This document shows positions 41,661 through 51,480 of a stretch of DNA of 55,169 nucleotides, one piece after another (position 1 is the first letter of the stretch; each line of letters starts with the position of its first letter). The stretch is taken from assembly GCA_947632115.1 (NCBI GenBank), contig CANROB010000008.1, positions 1-55,169 of the forward strand. Reading direction: 5' to 3'. The position numbers and the translations under genes are program-made. This DNA comes from an uncultured Bacilli bacterium. Its GTDB lineage: Bacteria; Bacillota_I; Bacilli_A; RF39; UBA660. The notes under the pieces are model-generated. The model saw nothing but the letters and a program-made list of their open reading frames with translations. It made no database searches and was not told where the DNA came from.

Positions 41661-43918
41661 TTTGCGCTTAAAGTGCCCTCACTAGAATGGATAACACCCA
41701 AAATATACTGTTTCTTTAAGTATGGCATATTATTTTTGTATTCGACCACCTTAGAAACATCATTTAAATCAGATTTAGGGAAGTAAATTAAAATGGCATC
41801 CCCTTCCCCATATGCCTTATAGTAAGCGGCTTCTGCAAGGCCGTGCAAAAAGATTGCATAGTTTCCGACATTTCTATTTTCATCATCATATAGGGTTATA
41901 TTATCTTCTAAATTAAGGTTTTGAATATTTACATCTTCTCCTTGACCAGAATCTCCCGTTAATATCAAACCATCTTGGATAATTTGATTCAAATCTGCTT
42001 CCTCTACTCTTCCTGTTCTATGGATTCCAACGATAACATCCTCATCAAAATACAATTTTTCTAATTGAACACCTAGATCATAAGGAATGCTAACATGAGA
42101 TAGCGTATCATCTATGAACTCTTTTACAATTTCATTACAATTGCTCGTATCCACGCTATATAATTGACTGTTTTGCTGAGGCAAAGCATTCTTTTTCTTA
42201 AATAGTTTATTGATAACGTTTGTTATAAATTGAGTATCTGTTGAAACTAAACCCAACTTTTGCGATTCGTTAACTTCTTCCATATAGGATTTTACAAGTT
42301 CTGGTGTTCCATTTAACGCACCCGCCATCAATACTCCCATCACAAAAGATTCTAAAGACTCATTAGGAATTTTAGACCAATCAATATCTTCTTTTAATAA
42401 AACAGCTCTCGTTCCAGCCTCTACCCATTCTTGTGAGAATTCTTCCGTTCCTTCTAATAGTAGATTTTTCAATGTAAGTCCAGAAGTTTTAGATAATCCT
42501 GGAATCTTTCCAAGGAAATATCCCAATGTTGTCTCGGATAATCCAATACAAGAACCATATAGATAAGATTCCGCTAGAGAATGTCCTTGTACTAATGCTT
42601 GATTTTTTGCATTTCCACCGGCTGATGCTCCCATCAAAGAGCTACCAGCTAAAGAGGCAGAAGCAGGTGATAAAATAGTCGTTAGTAAAGCAGAAGTTGC
42701 CATCGCAGGAAGCATATTTCCCATACTATTACTAAACTTGTATGTTTCCTCTAAGACAAGAGAGTTTTGTAAAGCCTCTAAAATATACATTTGAGCATAT
42801 TGGTTCGTTGTTATTTTTCCCTCGGTATTAAAAACGGATAATATTCCTTCCCCAAAATTTTCTATACCATCTAAAACACCTTTTTTAGATGTTTGAAGAA
42901 TATTCAAGGCATTAACATCTATCTTTCCATTCTCATCCATCACAGTTTTTAAAAACTGTTCTGCTTCCTTTTTAGCAGCCACTTTATTTAATCGATCATC
43001 TATTGCTTGAATATACTTATTGGCTTCTGATGCTCCCCTTTTTTCATAAAGATAAGAATACATCATTTTGTCATCTTCCGTTAATAAATCATACCGAATG
43101 TTATCTAGAATCTCTTTAGCAGAATAAGAATTCGCCTGTCCCATTTGAACAGAATTTGCTAGAGCAATCGCATTAAAATTTCCGATATATTTTCCCGTAG
43201 TATCATCTATTCTTAAACTTTCTTGACTAACAACCGTAGGGTGTTTTTTTTCTTCCTCTTGAAATGCTAAAAAGTCTTCCGTACTAGCAATCGCTAAATA
43301 AGGATATTCTTTTGCTTGTTGCTGTAAAGCATACTTTGAACTTTTCAAACATAAAATATCGTTATTTATTTCTTCTAAAGTGGATTGATACTCTAAATAA
43401 CTCATATTCATTGTTTTTTCGAAAGCTTCTTCAAATAAAGGCGTATAGTTTTTAGCAACCTCTTCTTGAATTTCTAATACTTTTTTTTCGTATAAGGCAG
43501 GACTATAATTACCATTTTCATCTAAACAACTTAAAGAATCTATTTCCCGAATCAGTTTTTTCTCATACTCTTCTGGCGTTTGATAGAAATAACCATTTTC
43601 TGTACTTAAACCACTCATCTCTACATGATTTCCCACTATCATGGCATCTTGATATTTTGTGACTAAATTTTCTTTTCTTTCTTCTACATCCTTAAGAGTA
43701 TCATTAAAAACCTGTAGATAGTCATTAGCAATCTTCGTCTGTTGATTGTAAAATTCTTCTAGATTATCTCCTTGATGATAAAAAGTACTGCTAGAACTAT
43801 TCTCCAAATATTCTGTCTTAGAAGTATCTATCTTCCATTTGATATCTTTAGAATAATCTTTTGCTTTACCATTAAATGTTTTAAAGGATATATCTCCGCT
43901 AGAGAAGTTTTTTAGCAT
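41657..43918 (-). CDS. Large helical toxin-like protein with candidate ADP-ribosyltransferase-type C-terminal domain
   Basis: A 753-residue protein without a signal peptide. Residues 50-350 are helical. YSYLYEKRGASEANKYIQAI (288-307) resembles a motif I recall from large Firmicutes phage-head/MuF and type-VII-linked toxins. Residues 395-545 form an Ala/Gly/Ser-rich hydrophobic region ending in LLLEGTEEFSQEWVEAG (486-502), the EG-x-EE-x-x-QE pattern of such proteins. Residues 625-753 look like a separate domain: VGIHRTG, IIQDGLILTG, AEAAYYKAYGEGDAILIYFP and YILGVIHS. The order His, hydrophobic turn, Tyr, beta strand fits a PARP/ART-like fold, but no match is certain. AAAGGAG precedes the ATG. 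The neighbour 16 bases upstream is a membrane protein. Toxin identity is inferred. Confidence 0.5.
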   Translation of the reverse strand: MLKNFSSGDISFKTFNGKAKDYSKDIKWKIDTSKTEYLENSSSSTFYHQGDNLEEFYNQQTKIANDYLQVFNDTLKDVEERKENLVTKYQDAMIVGNHVEMSGLSTENGYFYQTPEEYEKKLIREIDSLSCLDENGNYSPALYEKKVLEIQEEVAKNYTPLFEEAFEKTMNMSYLEYQSTLEEINNDILCLKSSKYALQQQAKEYPYLAIASTEDFLAFQEEEKKHPTVVSQESLRIDDTTGKYIGNFNAIALANSVQMGQANSYSAKEILDNIRYDLLTEDDKMMYSYLYEKRGASEANKYIQAIDDRLNKVAAKKEAEQFLKTVMDENGKIDVNALNILQTSKKGVLDGIENFGEGILSVFNTEGKITTNQYAQMYILEALQNSLVLEETYKFSNSMGNMLPAMATSALLTTILSPASASLAGSSLMGASAGGNAKNQALVQGHSLAESYLYGSCIGLSETTLGYFLGKIPGLSKTSGLTLKNLLLEGTEEFSQEWVEAGTRAVLLKEDIDWSKIPNESLESFVMGVLMAGALNGTPELVKSYMEEVNESQKLGLVSTDTQFITNVINKLFKKKNALPQQNSQLYSVDTSNCNEIVKEFIDDTLSHVSIPYDLGVQLEKLYFDEDVIVGIHRTGRVEEADLNQIIQDGLILTGDSGQGEDVNIQNLNLEDNITLYDDENRNVGNYAIFLHGLAEAAYYKAYGEGDAILIYFPKSDLNDVSKVVEYKNNMPYLKKQYILGVIHSSEGTLSAK

Positions 43919-43934
43919 AGCCCATCTCCTTTAT

Positions 43935-44765
43935 TTATTTTTTCACGTATTCCCCACTAGAAACAATATCAGACTCTATTTGTAATCCTGCTTCTTTCTT
44001 TGTAATAGTAGCAATTCCACCATCCATGCTCTGATAGTTTAAAGTATTTTCTTGAATCGTTACTTCTCCCACAAAGAATCCATTAGTAGAAGAAATAAGA
44101 GTGATATAGCAATAACTAGGACTTACTTCACTTAGAATAATTACTTCATCATTTTTTTGATAAACACCATTCCAAGCATTATTCGCACCCATTTGTTTTG
44201 TCATCTCTAGATTGAGATTAGCAAGCATATCCGTAGTATCATCACAACTAGAAACTAATTTTATTCCAGTACTGGTCTTTTCAATAGTTACCGTTGTCTT
44301 AGAAGTAAAATCATCTTCATAAGTAATTTTATTTCCAACAGGAAGATCCATATCAATAGAAGAGTGTCTTACCTGTCCGTTTTCCATTGACGTAAGAGAA
44401 AAAGCAATGGAATCTAGGCTACTATAATATAAATCTAAAGTATACCCTCCTCCTACATATTGACCAACCCAAGAAAAATCAAGAGTTGACTGTTCCTTCG
44501 TATTTTCATTTGTATTGGTATTACTATTACTAGTAGGTGTTTTCTTATCTTCTTTTAAGAAAAGGAAATAAATAACTACCAAAAAAATTATGACAAGTAA
44601 TATCAAAAGGAAAATAAGCGGAGTTTTGGATTTTTTTACTGGTTTTGGATCGATAAAAACAGGTTTACTTGCTTGTGTATTTGTTAAATTCAAATTTGTT
44701 TCTTGATTATTCATAGAAGGATTAGACATAGAATCATTATTTATAGTATTATTCATTTTTTTCAC
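43935..44765 (-). CDS. Single-pass membrane protein with extracellular domain, next to the toxin-like gene
   Basis: A 276-residue protein. Residues 1-45 are Asn/Ser/Thr-rich and cytosolic, residues 48-70 are a transmembrane helix (TPLIFLLILLVIIFLVVIYFLFL), residues 71-90 are an Asn/Thr linker, and residues 90-276 are a beta-rich domain with two similar halves (WVGQYVGGGYTL and WNGVYQKNDEVI). No family is recognised. It starts with GTG or with ATG three codons later, 9 bases after the polC stop, and ends 16 bases before the toxin-like gene. It may therefore be co-transcribed with both. An immunity or export partner of the toxin-like protein is possible, on position only. Confidence 0.6.
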   Translation of the reverse strand: MKKMNNTINNDSMSNPSMNNQETNLNLTNTQASKPVFIDPKPVKKSKTPLIFLLILLVIIFLVVIYFLFLKEDKKTPTSNSNTNTNENTKEQSTLDFSWVGQYVGGGYTLDLYYSSLDSIAFSLTSMENGQVRHSSIDMDLPVGNKITYEDDFTSKTTVTIEKTSTGIKLVSSCDDTTDMLANLNLEMTKQMGANNAWNGVYQKNDEVIILSEVSPSYCYITLISSTNGFFVGEVTIQENTLNYQSMDGGIATITKKEAGLQIESDIVSSGEYVKK

Positions 44766-44774
44766 TTCTTTCTT

Positions 44775-47700
44775 CTAAAATAAACTCATTTGGTTGGATT
44801 CTTCCATACCACTAAAAATTCCTAACGTTTTCATTTTATCAATTAATGTTCCAGAGACTTTTGCTCTTCTTTGAACATCTTCTACACTTAAGAAAGTAGA
44901 TTTTTCTCTTTCTTCCACAATATTTTTCGCAACCGTATCTCCTAATCCATCAATAGCTGCGAAAGGTGGATAAATAGATTTATCATCTCTTACTCCCCAA
45001 ACGGTTGCATCACTATGTTCTAAATCTACTGGTAAAAATTGAATGCCGCGAGCAGATGCCTCTAAGCAAACCTTTAGACTTTCTAAAAGACCCATTTCCT
45101 TATTCGTAGCGTCATAACCTTTATTTTGAATTTCTAAAATTTTATTCTTAATGGCATCATAGCCTTGTGTCATGACTTCGACATCGACATCCGTTGCTTT
45201 ACTAGTAAGCCAAGAAGCATAGAAATAAACTGGCATATGCACTTTGTACCAAGCAATTCTAAAGGCACTCATGACATAAGCAGCTGCATGAGCTTTCGGG
45301 AACATGTACTTAATTTTTCCACAAGAATCAATAAACCATTTCTCAATTCCTGCTTTTTCCATTGTTTCTTTATGACCGGCCCACGTTTCTGGATCTTTCG
45401 AAGCTTTTCCTTTTCGAACAAACTCCATAATTTTAAACGCTTTAATGGGTTCCACACCGTGATACATCAAGTAAACCATGATATCATCACGGCATCCGAT
45501 AACCTCTTTAAATGGAACTACTTTATTTTTAATTAATTCTTGAGCATTTCCTAACCATACATCGGTACCATGAGATAGACCAGAAATCTTTACTAATTCA
45601 GCGAAAGTGGTAGGCTTGGTCTCTGCAACCATGGAGATGGTAAATGGCGTTCCAAATTCAGGAATACCTAATGTACCTGTTTCATTCATGATTTGATCGG
45701 TTGTAACGCCTAAAGCTTTTGTGGAGGTAAAGATACTCATCGTTTCTTTATCATCCATTGGTACTTTTAAGATATCCGTTCCTGTTAAATCTTGAATCAT
45801 CCGCAACTGTGTTGGGTCAGAGTGACCCAAGATATCTAGTTTTAATAAGTCTTGGTCGATGGCGTGGTAATCAAAGTGCGTCGTACGCCATGGGCTAGTT
45901 ATATCGTCCGCTGGAAATTGAAAAGGTGTAAAATCGGAAACATCCATATAATCAGGAACAACAACGATTCCTCCTGGGTGTTGGCCGGTTGTTCTTTTTA
46001 CCCCTGTACAACCAATCGCTAAACGCTCTATTTCTGCAGAACGCATGACTTTGTTGTGATCTTCACAGTATCCTTTTACAAAACCATAGGCTGTTTTATC
46101 GGCAACCGTACCAATCGTTCCAGCCCGATAGACATTATCAACTCCGAATAATACTTTCGTATATTCATGAGCAGAAGCTTGATTTAAATCGGAGAAATTA
46201 AGGTCGATATCTGGTACTTTATCAGCATTAAATCCAAGGAATGTCGCAAATGGCATATCTTGACCATCTTTATATAATAGTTCTCCGCAATTAGGACACT
46301 TTTTATCAGGAAGGTCAAACCCACTTGAATAATCGGCTCCTAAATCTTTTCCCTCTTCGTTTTGAAAAATACTGGTCTTACATTTTAAACAACGATAATG
46401 AGCAGGTAGCGGATTTACCTCCGTAATTCCCATCATCGTAGCAACAAAACTAGAACCAACAGAACCCCTAGAACCAACGAGATATCCATCATCATTCGAG
46501 TGTTTTACGAGGCGCTGCGCTATCAAATAGATTGGGTCAAATCCTCCTCCAATGATACCCCCTAATTCCTTTTTCATTTTTTTCTCTAGTGATTTTTCAT
46601 CTAGTTCGCCATCTTCTTCGCACCAATTTTTAGTGAGATATTGTTTAATTAACTCTTTTACAGCATCAAATCCGGCTAGAGTTGTTTCATGGAGTTTTTC
46701 AAATGCATGACTTGCTAATTCTTCCCCTTCATATTCAGGGTGTTCCTCTTTTAGATTTTCGGTACAAATCTTATAGACAATATCTCCATAGAGTTCTTTT
46801 GCTATTCGCTCTTCAATATTATGAGGAAGTGGGTCTCCATACCATTCTGCTGCTTTCGTATAGACTAAGTCAGTAACGACTCTAGGGCAGTCCAAATAAG
46901 AAGTGCCATCATCACTTTTTACTCTTGGAGAGAAAGGAATTCCTCCTGTATCAATAATAACCTCAATCTCACTTACCATATCTAAAATCTTATTCGTATT
47001 AGTTACAACAATTTCATAGGCAAGGTCATCGCCTAAGAAACTAAAGTCCTCAAGCATTTCTCTTGTCGTCCGAAAATGTTGAGAAGGAATAGAGGTAATC
47101 TCTGATTTAGCAAGAGGATGTCTACCTCCTCCTGGTACTTTTTGATTGACGATGATTTCCCGATAAATTTTATCTCCCCGCTCAAAGTGATGAACATCCC
47201 CGGTTGCAACAATAATTTTTCCTGCTTCTTTAGTTGCATGAACAATTTTCCCAATATGACTTTTTACTTCTTCTTCATTCTTAAAATCACTTGTTTGAAT
47301 TAAATGACTATAAACTTCTGGTGGTTGAACCTCGATATAATCATAAAAATTAATGATATTCGTAAGTTCTTCCCCGTCTTTACTTCTTGCTTCTACAAAG
47401 ACTTCTGACTCGTAACAGCTACTACCAATCAAAAGTCCTTCTCTTAATTCCTCTAATTTACTTCTTAAAATTCTAGGAGTTTTATAAAGATAAACGGTAT
47501 TGGCAAGAGAAATAATTTTAAATAAATTCTTAAGTCCCGTCTTATCTAGGGCAATAGCATTAAAGTGGAAAGTTCGTCCGAATTTATATATTTCATCTTT
47601 TGAAATTAAACCTTCTAAGTCGGTTATCTTTGTAAAATTCTGCGTAAGTAATTTTTGAAGCATTTTATGAAATACTAAAGCGGTACCCTCAGCATCATAA

Positions 47701-49544
47701 TCAGCACGGTGGTGTGCATCCTCATCCCAAGGAACATTATATCGTTTTACTAATGCTGAAAGACTATGCCTAGAATATCCTTGATCTAGCGTTCTTGATA
47801 ATTCTAGGGTATCGATAACAGTATTGGTAAACTCTCCCAATCCATACTTTTTCATAGACATTTCGATAAAAGAAATATCAAATTTAGCATTATGAGCGAC
47901 CATTGGAAGATCTCCTGCCCAGGCAAGGAAACGCTTGGTGACTTCTTCCTCATTATCTTTTCCTTTTACCATCTCATCGGTAATACAAGTAAGTTCGGTT
48001 ATCTTATCAGGAATATGACGTCCTGGGTCAATTAGTTCATCGAAACGGTCAATAATATTACCATCGAGAATTTTTACCGCACCAATTTCAATCATCTGAT
48101 CGCCACCAGCAGCATTAAAACCGGTAGTTTCAGTATCGAATACGACGTAAGTTGTTCCTTCAATATCATAATCTCTTGGACGAACAACAATATTAACGGT
48201 ATCATCAACAAGAGTAAGTTCCGTTCCATAAAGGCCTTTAAAAATAGGCGGATTTTTAGCCTTCTCGCGAGCTACTTCTAGTTCTTTTTCTAGATTTTCT
48301 TTTTCGTTCGCATCTTCTGTTTCCGCAAGTTTTGCTTCTATCTCCTCAACAGCTGATTTAGCCTTTTTACGAACAGATTTATTGTAAGAACTAATAATCC
48401 CATAAGCAATCGGGAATGCTTGACAACCATTATGATCGGTAATGGCTACTCCTCTATACCCCATATCCATAGCGCGGCTTACTAATTCACAAGTATGTTT
48501 TCCTAAATCTAATTTGGTAAGTCCATCCATTTGACTCATCATCGTATGGGCATGAAGTTCTACCCTTTTAATTGGGGCATCATCTATCATTTCTTCTTTT
48601 TTGTGATCACTATAGTTGATATCCATGATACTAAAGGTATCTTCATTTGCAAACTTATCTTCTTTGACATTTCCTCTAAATTTATACCAATTGCCCTCTT
48701 TTAAGCATTTTTTAATACGGCTCCATTCTTCCGCATCATTAACAAATATTTTGGCATATATACTATCCGTATAATCGGTAATTTTTAAGGTAACAATAAT
48801 TAAATCCGTTTTGGTCTCACGAACATCAATTCCAAAAAGTTCTGCCTCTAAAGTAACTCCATTTGTTGGCCCCGAAATCGTATCTAACCTAGTTACACTG
48901 GTATCAATCAATCTTCCTAGTACTACATCCGGATGATCTTCGGTTTCAATTTTCTTTGGTCGATAGTTCTTTTTATAATTGTTGACAGGCTCTTGTGGAA
49001 CATCTTTTTGTTCTAATCTTGCAAGATCGACAACAACATCCTCGCTTTCTTCTAAAATCGTTTCTGGCTCCTCTTTTAAGACAGGATTAATCCGACCAAT
49101 AGGATATCCAAAAGAACGAAAATCCGTAATGATTTTCTTCTCTAAACTCATTATTTTTTGTTCTTCTGCTATATTATCTACCGGAATGATTAAAGTATCT
49201 TCCTTCCATTCTACAGGGCTATCTTCTAAAGATTCTAAGATAGGACATTTCGCACTATAACGATGCATTAAGTAAGAAAAATACTCTTTGATTTTAGTAT
49301 AATCCGGATTTTCTACCCGAAAGGCTACTCTTACACTTTCAATACCAGAAAAAGCCTCTTTTAAATCGTCAATAAACTCCTGAAAAATAGTAGGAGGAAG
49401 GGTATTAGAAATACGAATAATAAAAGTATAGTGAGAGTGTTCACTATTACCAATAATTTTTTCTACTGACCCATCTAAAAAATAGTCCTTGTTCTCTTCA
49501 TCCCAAGCAATTTGTTTTAATAACGTTTGTAGCTTATCATCCAT
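44775..49544 (-). CDS. polC: DNA polymerase III, PolC type (replicative, proofreading)
   Basis: The main replicative polymerase of low-GC Bacillota, with built-in 3'-5' exonuclease. In order: N-terminal domain; OB fold at about 225-310; PHP domain starting VELHAHTMMSQMDG (328-341) and resuming after the exonuclease (ATGDVHHF near 780); exonuclease with DTETTGF (470-476) and HNAKFD (551-556); zinc-type CLKC/CPNC (1052-1087); and palm residues FNADKVPDIDLNFS (1105-1118). The length of 1589 residues exceeds Bacillus PolC (1437) because of two extra segments: a coiled coil at about 395-432 and about 75 residues at about 918-992. The start has GGTGG in front. Confidence 0.97.
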   Translation of the reverse strand: MDDKLQTLLKQIAWDEENKDYFLDGSVEKIIGNSEHSHYTFIIRISNTLPPTIFQEFIDDLKEAFSGIESVRVAFRVENPDYTKIKEYFSYLMHRYSAKCPILESLEDSPVEWKEDTLIIPVDNIAEEQKIMSLEKKIITDFRSFGYPIGRINPVLKEEPETILEESEDVVVDLARLEQKDVPQEPVNNYKKNYRPKKIETEDHPDVVLGRLIDTSVTRLDTISGPTNGVTLEAELFGIDVRETKTDLIIVTLKITDYTDSIYAKIFVNDAEEWSRIKKCLKEGNWYKFRGNVKEDKFANEDTFSIMDINYSDHKKEEMIDDAPIKRVELHAHTMMSQMDGLTKLDLGKHTCELVSRAMDMGYRGVAITDHNGCQAFPIAYGIISSYNKSVRKKAKSAVEEIEAKLAETEDANEKENLEKELEVAREKAKNPPIFKGLYGTELTLVDDTVNIVVRPRDYDIEGTTYVVFDTETTGFNAAGGDQMIEIGAVKILDGNIIDRFDELIDPGRHIPDKITELTCITDEMVKGKDNEEEVTKRFLAWAGDLPMVAHNAKFDISFIEMSMKKYGLGEFTNTVIDTLELSRTLDQGYSRHSLSALVKRYNVPWDEDAHHRADYDAEGTALVFHKMLQKLLTQNFTKITDLEGLISKDEIYKFGRTFHFNAIALDKTGLKNLFKIISLANTVYLYKTPRILRSKLEELREGLLIGSSCYESEVFVEARSKDGEELTNIINFYDYIEVQPPEVYSHLIQTSDFKNEEEVKSHIGKIVHATKEAGKIIVATGDVHHFERGDKIYREIIVNQKVPGGGRHPLAKSEITSIPSQHFRTTREMLEDFSFLGDDLAYEIVVTNTNKILDMVSEIEVIIDTGGIPFSPRVKSDDGTSYLDCPRVVTDLVYTKAAEWYGDPLPHNIEERIAKELYGDIVYKICTENLKEEHPEYEGEELASHAFEKLHETTLAGFDAVKELIKQYLTKNWCEEDGELDEKSLEKKMKKELGGIIGGGFDPIYLIAQRLVKHSNDDGYLVGSRGSVGSSFVATMMGITEVNPLPAHYRCLKCKTSIFQNEEGKDLGADYSSGFDLPDKKCPNCGELLYKDGQDMPFATFLGFNADKVPDIDLNFSDLNQASAHEYTKVLFGVDNVYRAGTIGTVADKTAYGFVKGYCEDHNKVMRSAEIERLAIGCTGVKRTTGQHPGGIVVVPDYMDVSDFTPFQFPADDITSPWRTTHFDYHAIDQDLLKLDILGHSDPTQLRMIQDLTGTDILKVPMDDKETMSIFTSTKALGVTTDQIMNETGTLGIPEFGTPFTISMVAETKPTTFAELVKISGLSHGTDVWLGNAQELIKNKVVPFKEVIGCRDDIMVYLMYHGVEPIKAFKIMEFVRKGKASKDPETWAGHKETMEKAGIEKWFIDSCGKIKYMFPKAHAAAYVMSAFRIAWYKVHMPVYFYASWLTSKATDVDVEVMTQGYDAIKNKILEIQNKGYDATNKEMGLLESLKVCLEASARGIQFLPVDLEHSDATVWGVRDDKSIYPPFAAIDGLGDTVAKNIVEEREKSTFLSVEDVQRRAKVSGTLIDKMKTLGIFSGMEESNQMSLF

Positions 49545-49588
49545 ACTACCACCTATATACTATTTTATCAAAAATTGACTGTTCTTCA

Positions 49589-49614
49589 ACAAAAAAGTAG
49601 ATTTTCATCTACTT
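49589..49614 (-). terminator. Terminator after nrnA
   Basis: AAGTAGAT and ATCTACTT form an 8-bp stem with a GAAA-type loop and six T on the minus strand, overlapping the nrnA stop. Confidence 0.85.
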
Positions 49615-50579
49615 TCTTTTTCGTCTTCCCTTTTTTCTTGATATTCTTTGCATACTAAATCTAGAGCTTGAATTAGTTCATCTACTTTCTCAAAATCTGG
49701 TAATTTCACTCCTGATGCGAAAGCATGTCCCCCACCTCCAAAGGAAGCGGCTGTTTCATTAATGATAGGTCCTCTTGAGCGAATGGAACCACGAATGTTG
49801 TTATTCGCATTATCCTGAGAAAAGAATCCCCAAGCAACCATTTCTTCAATATAATTAAAATTATTAATCATGTTTCCGGCTGTTGCCGCATCAACATGAT
49901 AAGCATCTAGTACCTCATCATCCATCTTTACATAACCAAAGCCATGCTCGGTAATTGTTAAATTACTCATTAAATATCCCTGAAAACGAATCTCTTTTAA
50001 AGGACGGGAATAAAGTTGAGGATAAAGTTTTGTAAAATCTAACTCGGTACTTTTAATCATCTTAGATACTAAAGAAAATGTCTTAGGAGTCGTATAAGCA
50101 TAAAGAAATCTTTCGGTATCAGCTACTAACCCAATAAAAAGTTTACTAGCTGCTTCCTTGGTCATTTTTAAACGAGTGTGGAAAATAAGTTCCATCACGA
50201 GTTGAGAAGCAGAAGATGCGGTATCATCGATCCATTCTATATCACAAAAAGTTTCTACATAAGGATGGTGATCAATTTTAATTTGATACGCAAACTTGAA
50301 ATTCTCAATACCGTCTACTCTTTTTTTATCCGGTGTATCTAGGACAATTAAAAGGGCATCACTTACATCCTCAGGCATCTTGTCGACCAAACCTAGATAA
50401 CGAAATTTCATTGTTCCTGCACCAACGACATAAACTTTCTTTTTAGGAAAAGTTGCTAAAATAGATTCTTTTAATCCAAAAGAACTACCTAAGGCATCCG
50501 GATCAGGTCCTACATGTCTTGCAATCACAATCGTATTATATTTCTTAATTTTTTTATATATTTGGCGATATAGAAACAC
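49605..50579 (-). CDS. nrnA: DHH-family phosphoesterase, NrnA type
   Basis: Degrades short oligoribonucleotides and dephosphorylates pAp, replacing Orn in Bacillota. The DHH motifs are ARHVGPDPDALGSS (near 20-33), LIVLDTPD and KIDHHP, and DHHA1 carries the glycine-rich RNA-binding FGGGGHAFASG. At 324 residues the length fits NrnA. The start is GTG at 50579 with GGGGTGAT in front. It lies 49 bases after the EEP-type gene, with TAAAAT in between that could be its own -10 box. Confidence 0.92.
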   Translation of the reverse strand: MFLYRQIYKKIKKYNTIVIARHVGPDPDALGSSFGLKESILATFPKKKVYVVGAGTMKFRYLGLVDKMPEDVSDALLIVLDTPDKKRVDGIENFKFAYQIKIDHHPYVETFCDIEWIDDTASSASQLVMELIFHTRLKMTKEAASKLFIGLVADTERFLYAYTTPKTFSLVSKMIKSTELDFTKLYPQLYSRPLKEIRFQGYLMSNLTITEHGFGYVKMDDEVLDAYHVDAATAGNMINNFNYIEEMVAWGFFSQDNANNNIRGSIRSRGPIINETAASFGGGGHAFASGVKLPDFEKVDELIQALDLVCKEYQEKREDEKESR

Positions 50580-50627
50580 GATATCACCCCTTCTACAACT
50601 TATTTTATCATAGTTTATAAGAATAAT

Positions 50628-51404
50628 CTAGTTTGTCGAAACAATGGCATAAACGGCTTTGTGATCCGTTAAATACTGTAAATTCTCCATATCCAATGTA
50701 CCACATTCTAAAATTCGATATTGCTTTGGAATAAAGATATGATCAATTGCTGTTTTCTTGCGATATTTTTTAGCATTCGTCTTCTCATTGACTGGAATTC
50801 TTACAATATCTAATTTTTCTAATTCTTTTGTAAACTCTACAAACATAGGATTATAAGTTTCTAAATTAAAATCTCCCATGAGAAGTACTTGTCCATAAGC
50901 ATGATATTTTTTAATCTGTTTTAAAAGATACGCTAACTGTCTTTTTTGAAGAGAAGGTGTGTAGTAATCTAAGTGGGTATTAAAAATATAAACTCTAGTA
51001 TCTTCTATTTCAATTTCTACACGGGTAACAATTCTTCTTGCAACAGAACCTTTTTTTAAAGCTCTTATCCATTCTTTTAAAGAATAGCGGAGCCAAGGCA
51101 ATGATTTAGTAGCAATACTAAGTGCGGGCAATTTCGTAACTACATGATTTCCTTGATTGTAAGTTTTGATAATAGGAACTCTTGTTCCAAATAGTCCTCT
51201 TCCATACTGGTAATCTCCATAAAAATTATAATTTTTTAAATAGGCATCTACTTTTTTAGAAAAGCCAAGAGTAAGTTCTTGCATTCCTAAAATATCATAT
51301 CTTTTTTCTAAAATATGACGCGCTAAAAGACGAGCACGATCATTTCGGTTCGTTCTATTTTCTTTACTATTTTGACAATTTAAGGTTCCTATTTTCAAAA
51401 TCAT
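50628..51404 (-). CDS. Endonuclease/exonuclease/phosphatase-family protein
   Basis: A 258-residue metal-dependent hydrolase of the EEP superfamily. The four hallmark segments are LNCQNSKENR (Asn), GMQEL (Glu), LMGDFNLE (Asp/Asn) and the final TDHKAVYA (Asp-His). The superfamily includes DNA repair enzymes, sphingomyelinase-type phosphatases and deadenylases, and nothing here decides the substrate. There is no signal peptide, so it is cytosolic. TATAAT lies 20 bases before the ATG. Confidence 0.88.
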   Translation of the reverse strand: MILKIGTLNCQNSKENRTNRNDRARLLARHILEKRYDILGMQELTLGFSKKVDAYLKNYNFYGDYQYGRGLFGTRVPIIKTYNQGNHVVTKLPALSIATKSLPWLRYSLKEWIRALKKGSVARRIVTRVEIEIEDTRVYIFNTHLDYYTPSLQKRQLAYLLKQIKKYHAYGQVLLMGDFNLETYNPMFVEFTKELEKLDIVRIPVNEKTNAKKYRKKTAIDHIFIPKQYRILECGTLDMENLQYLTDHKAVYAIVSTN

Positions 51405-51451
51405 ATCATTTACCTACCATCAACATTATACTATATTTTTAAAAATTTCCT

Positions 51452-51480
51452 CAAAAAAAATACGATAAACGTATTTTTTT
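51452..51480 (-). terminator. Terminator after ackA
   Basis: AAAAAATACG and CGTATTTTTT form a 10-bp stem with a 5-base loop, followed by T; it begins at the stop codon. Confidence 0.85.

Noticed and set aside
45165..45536. Frames inside polC on either strand, up to 123 codons
   Set aside because: polC coding is continuous and its protein is complete, so these are shadows of it.
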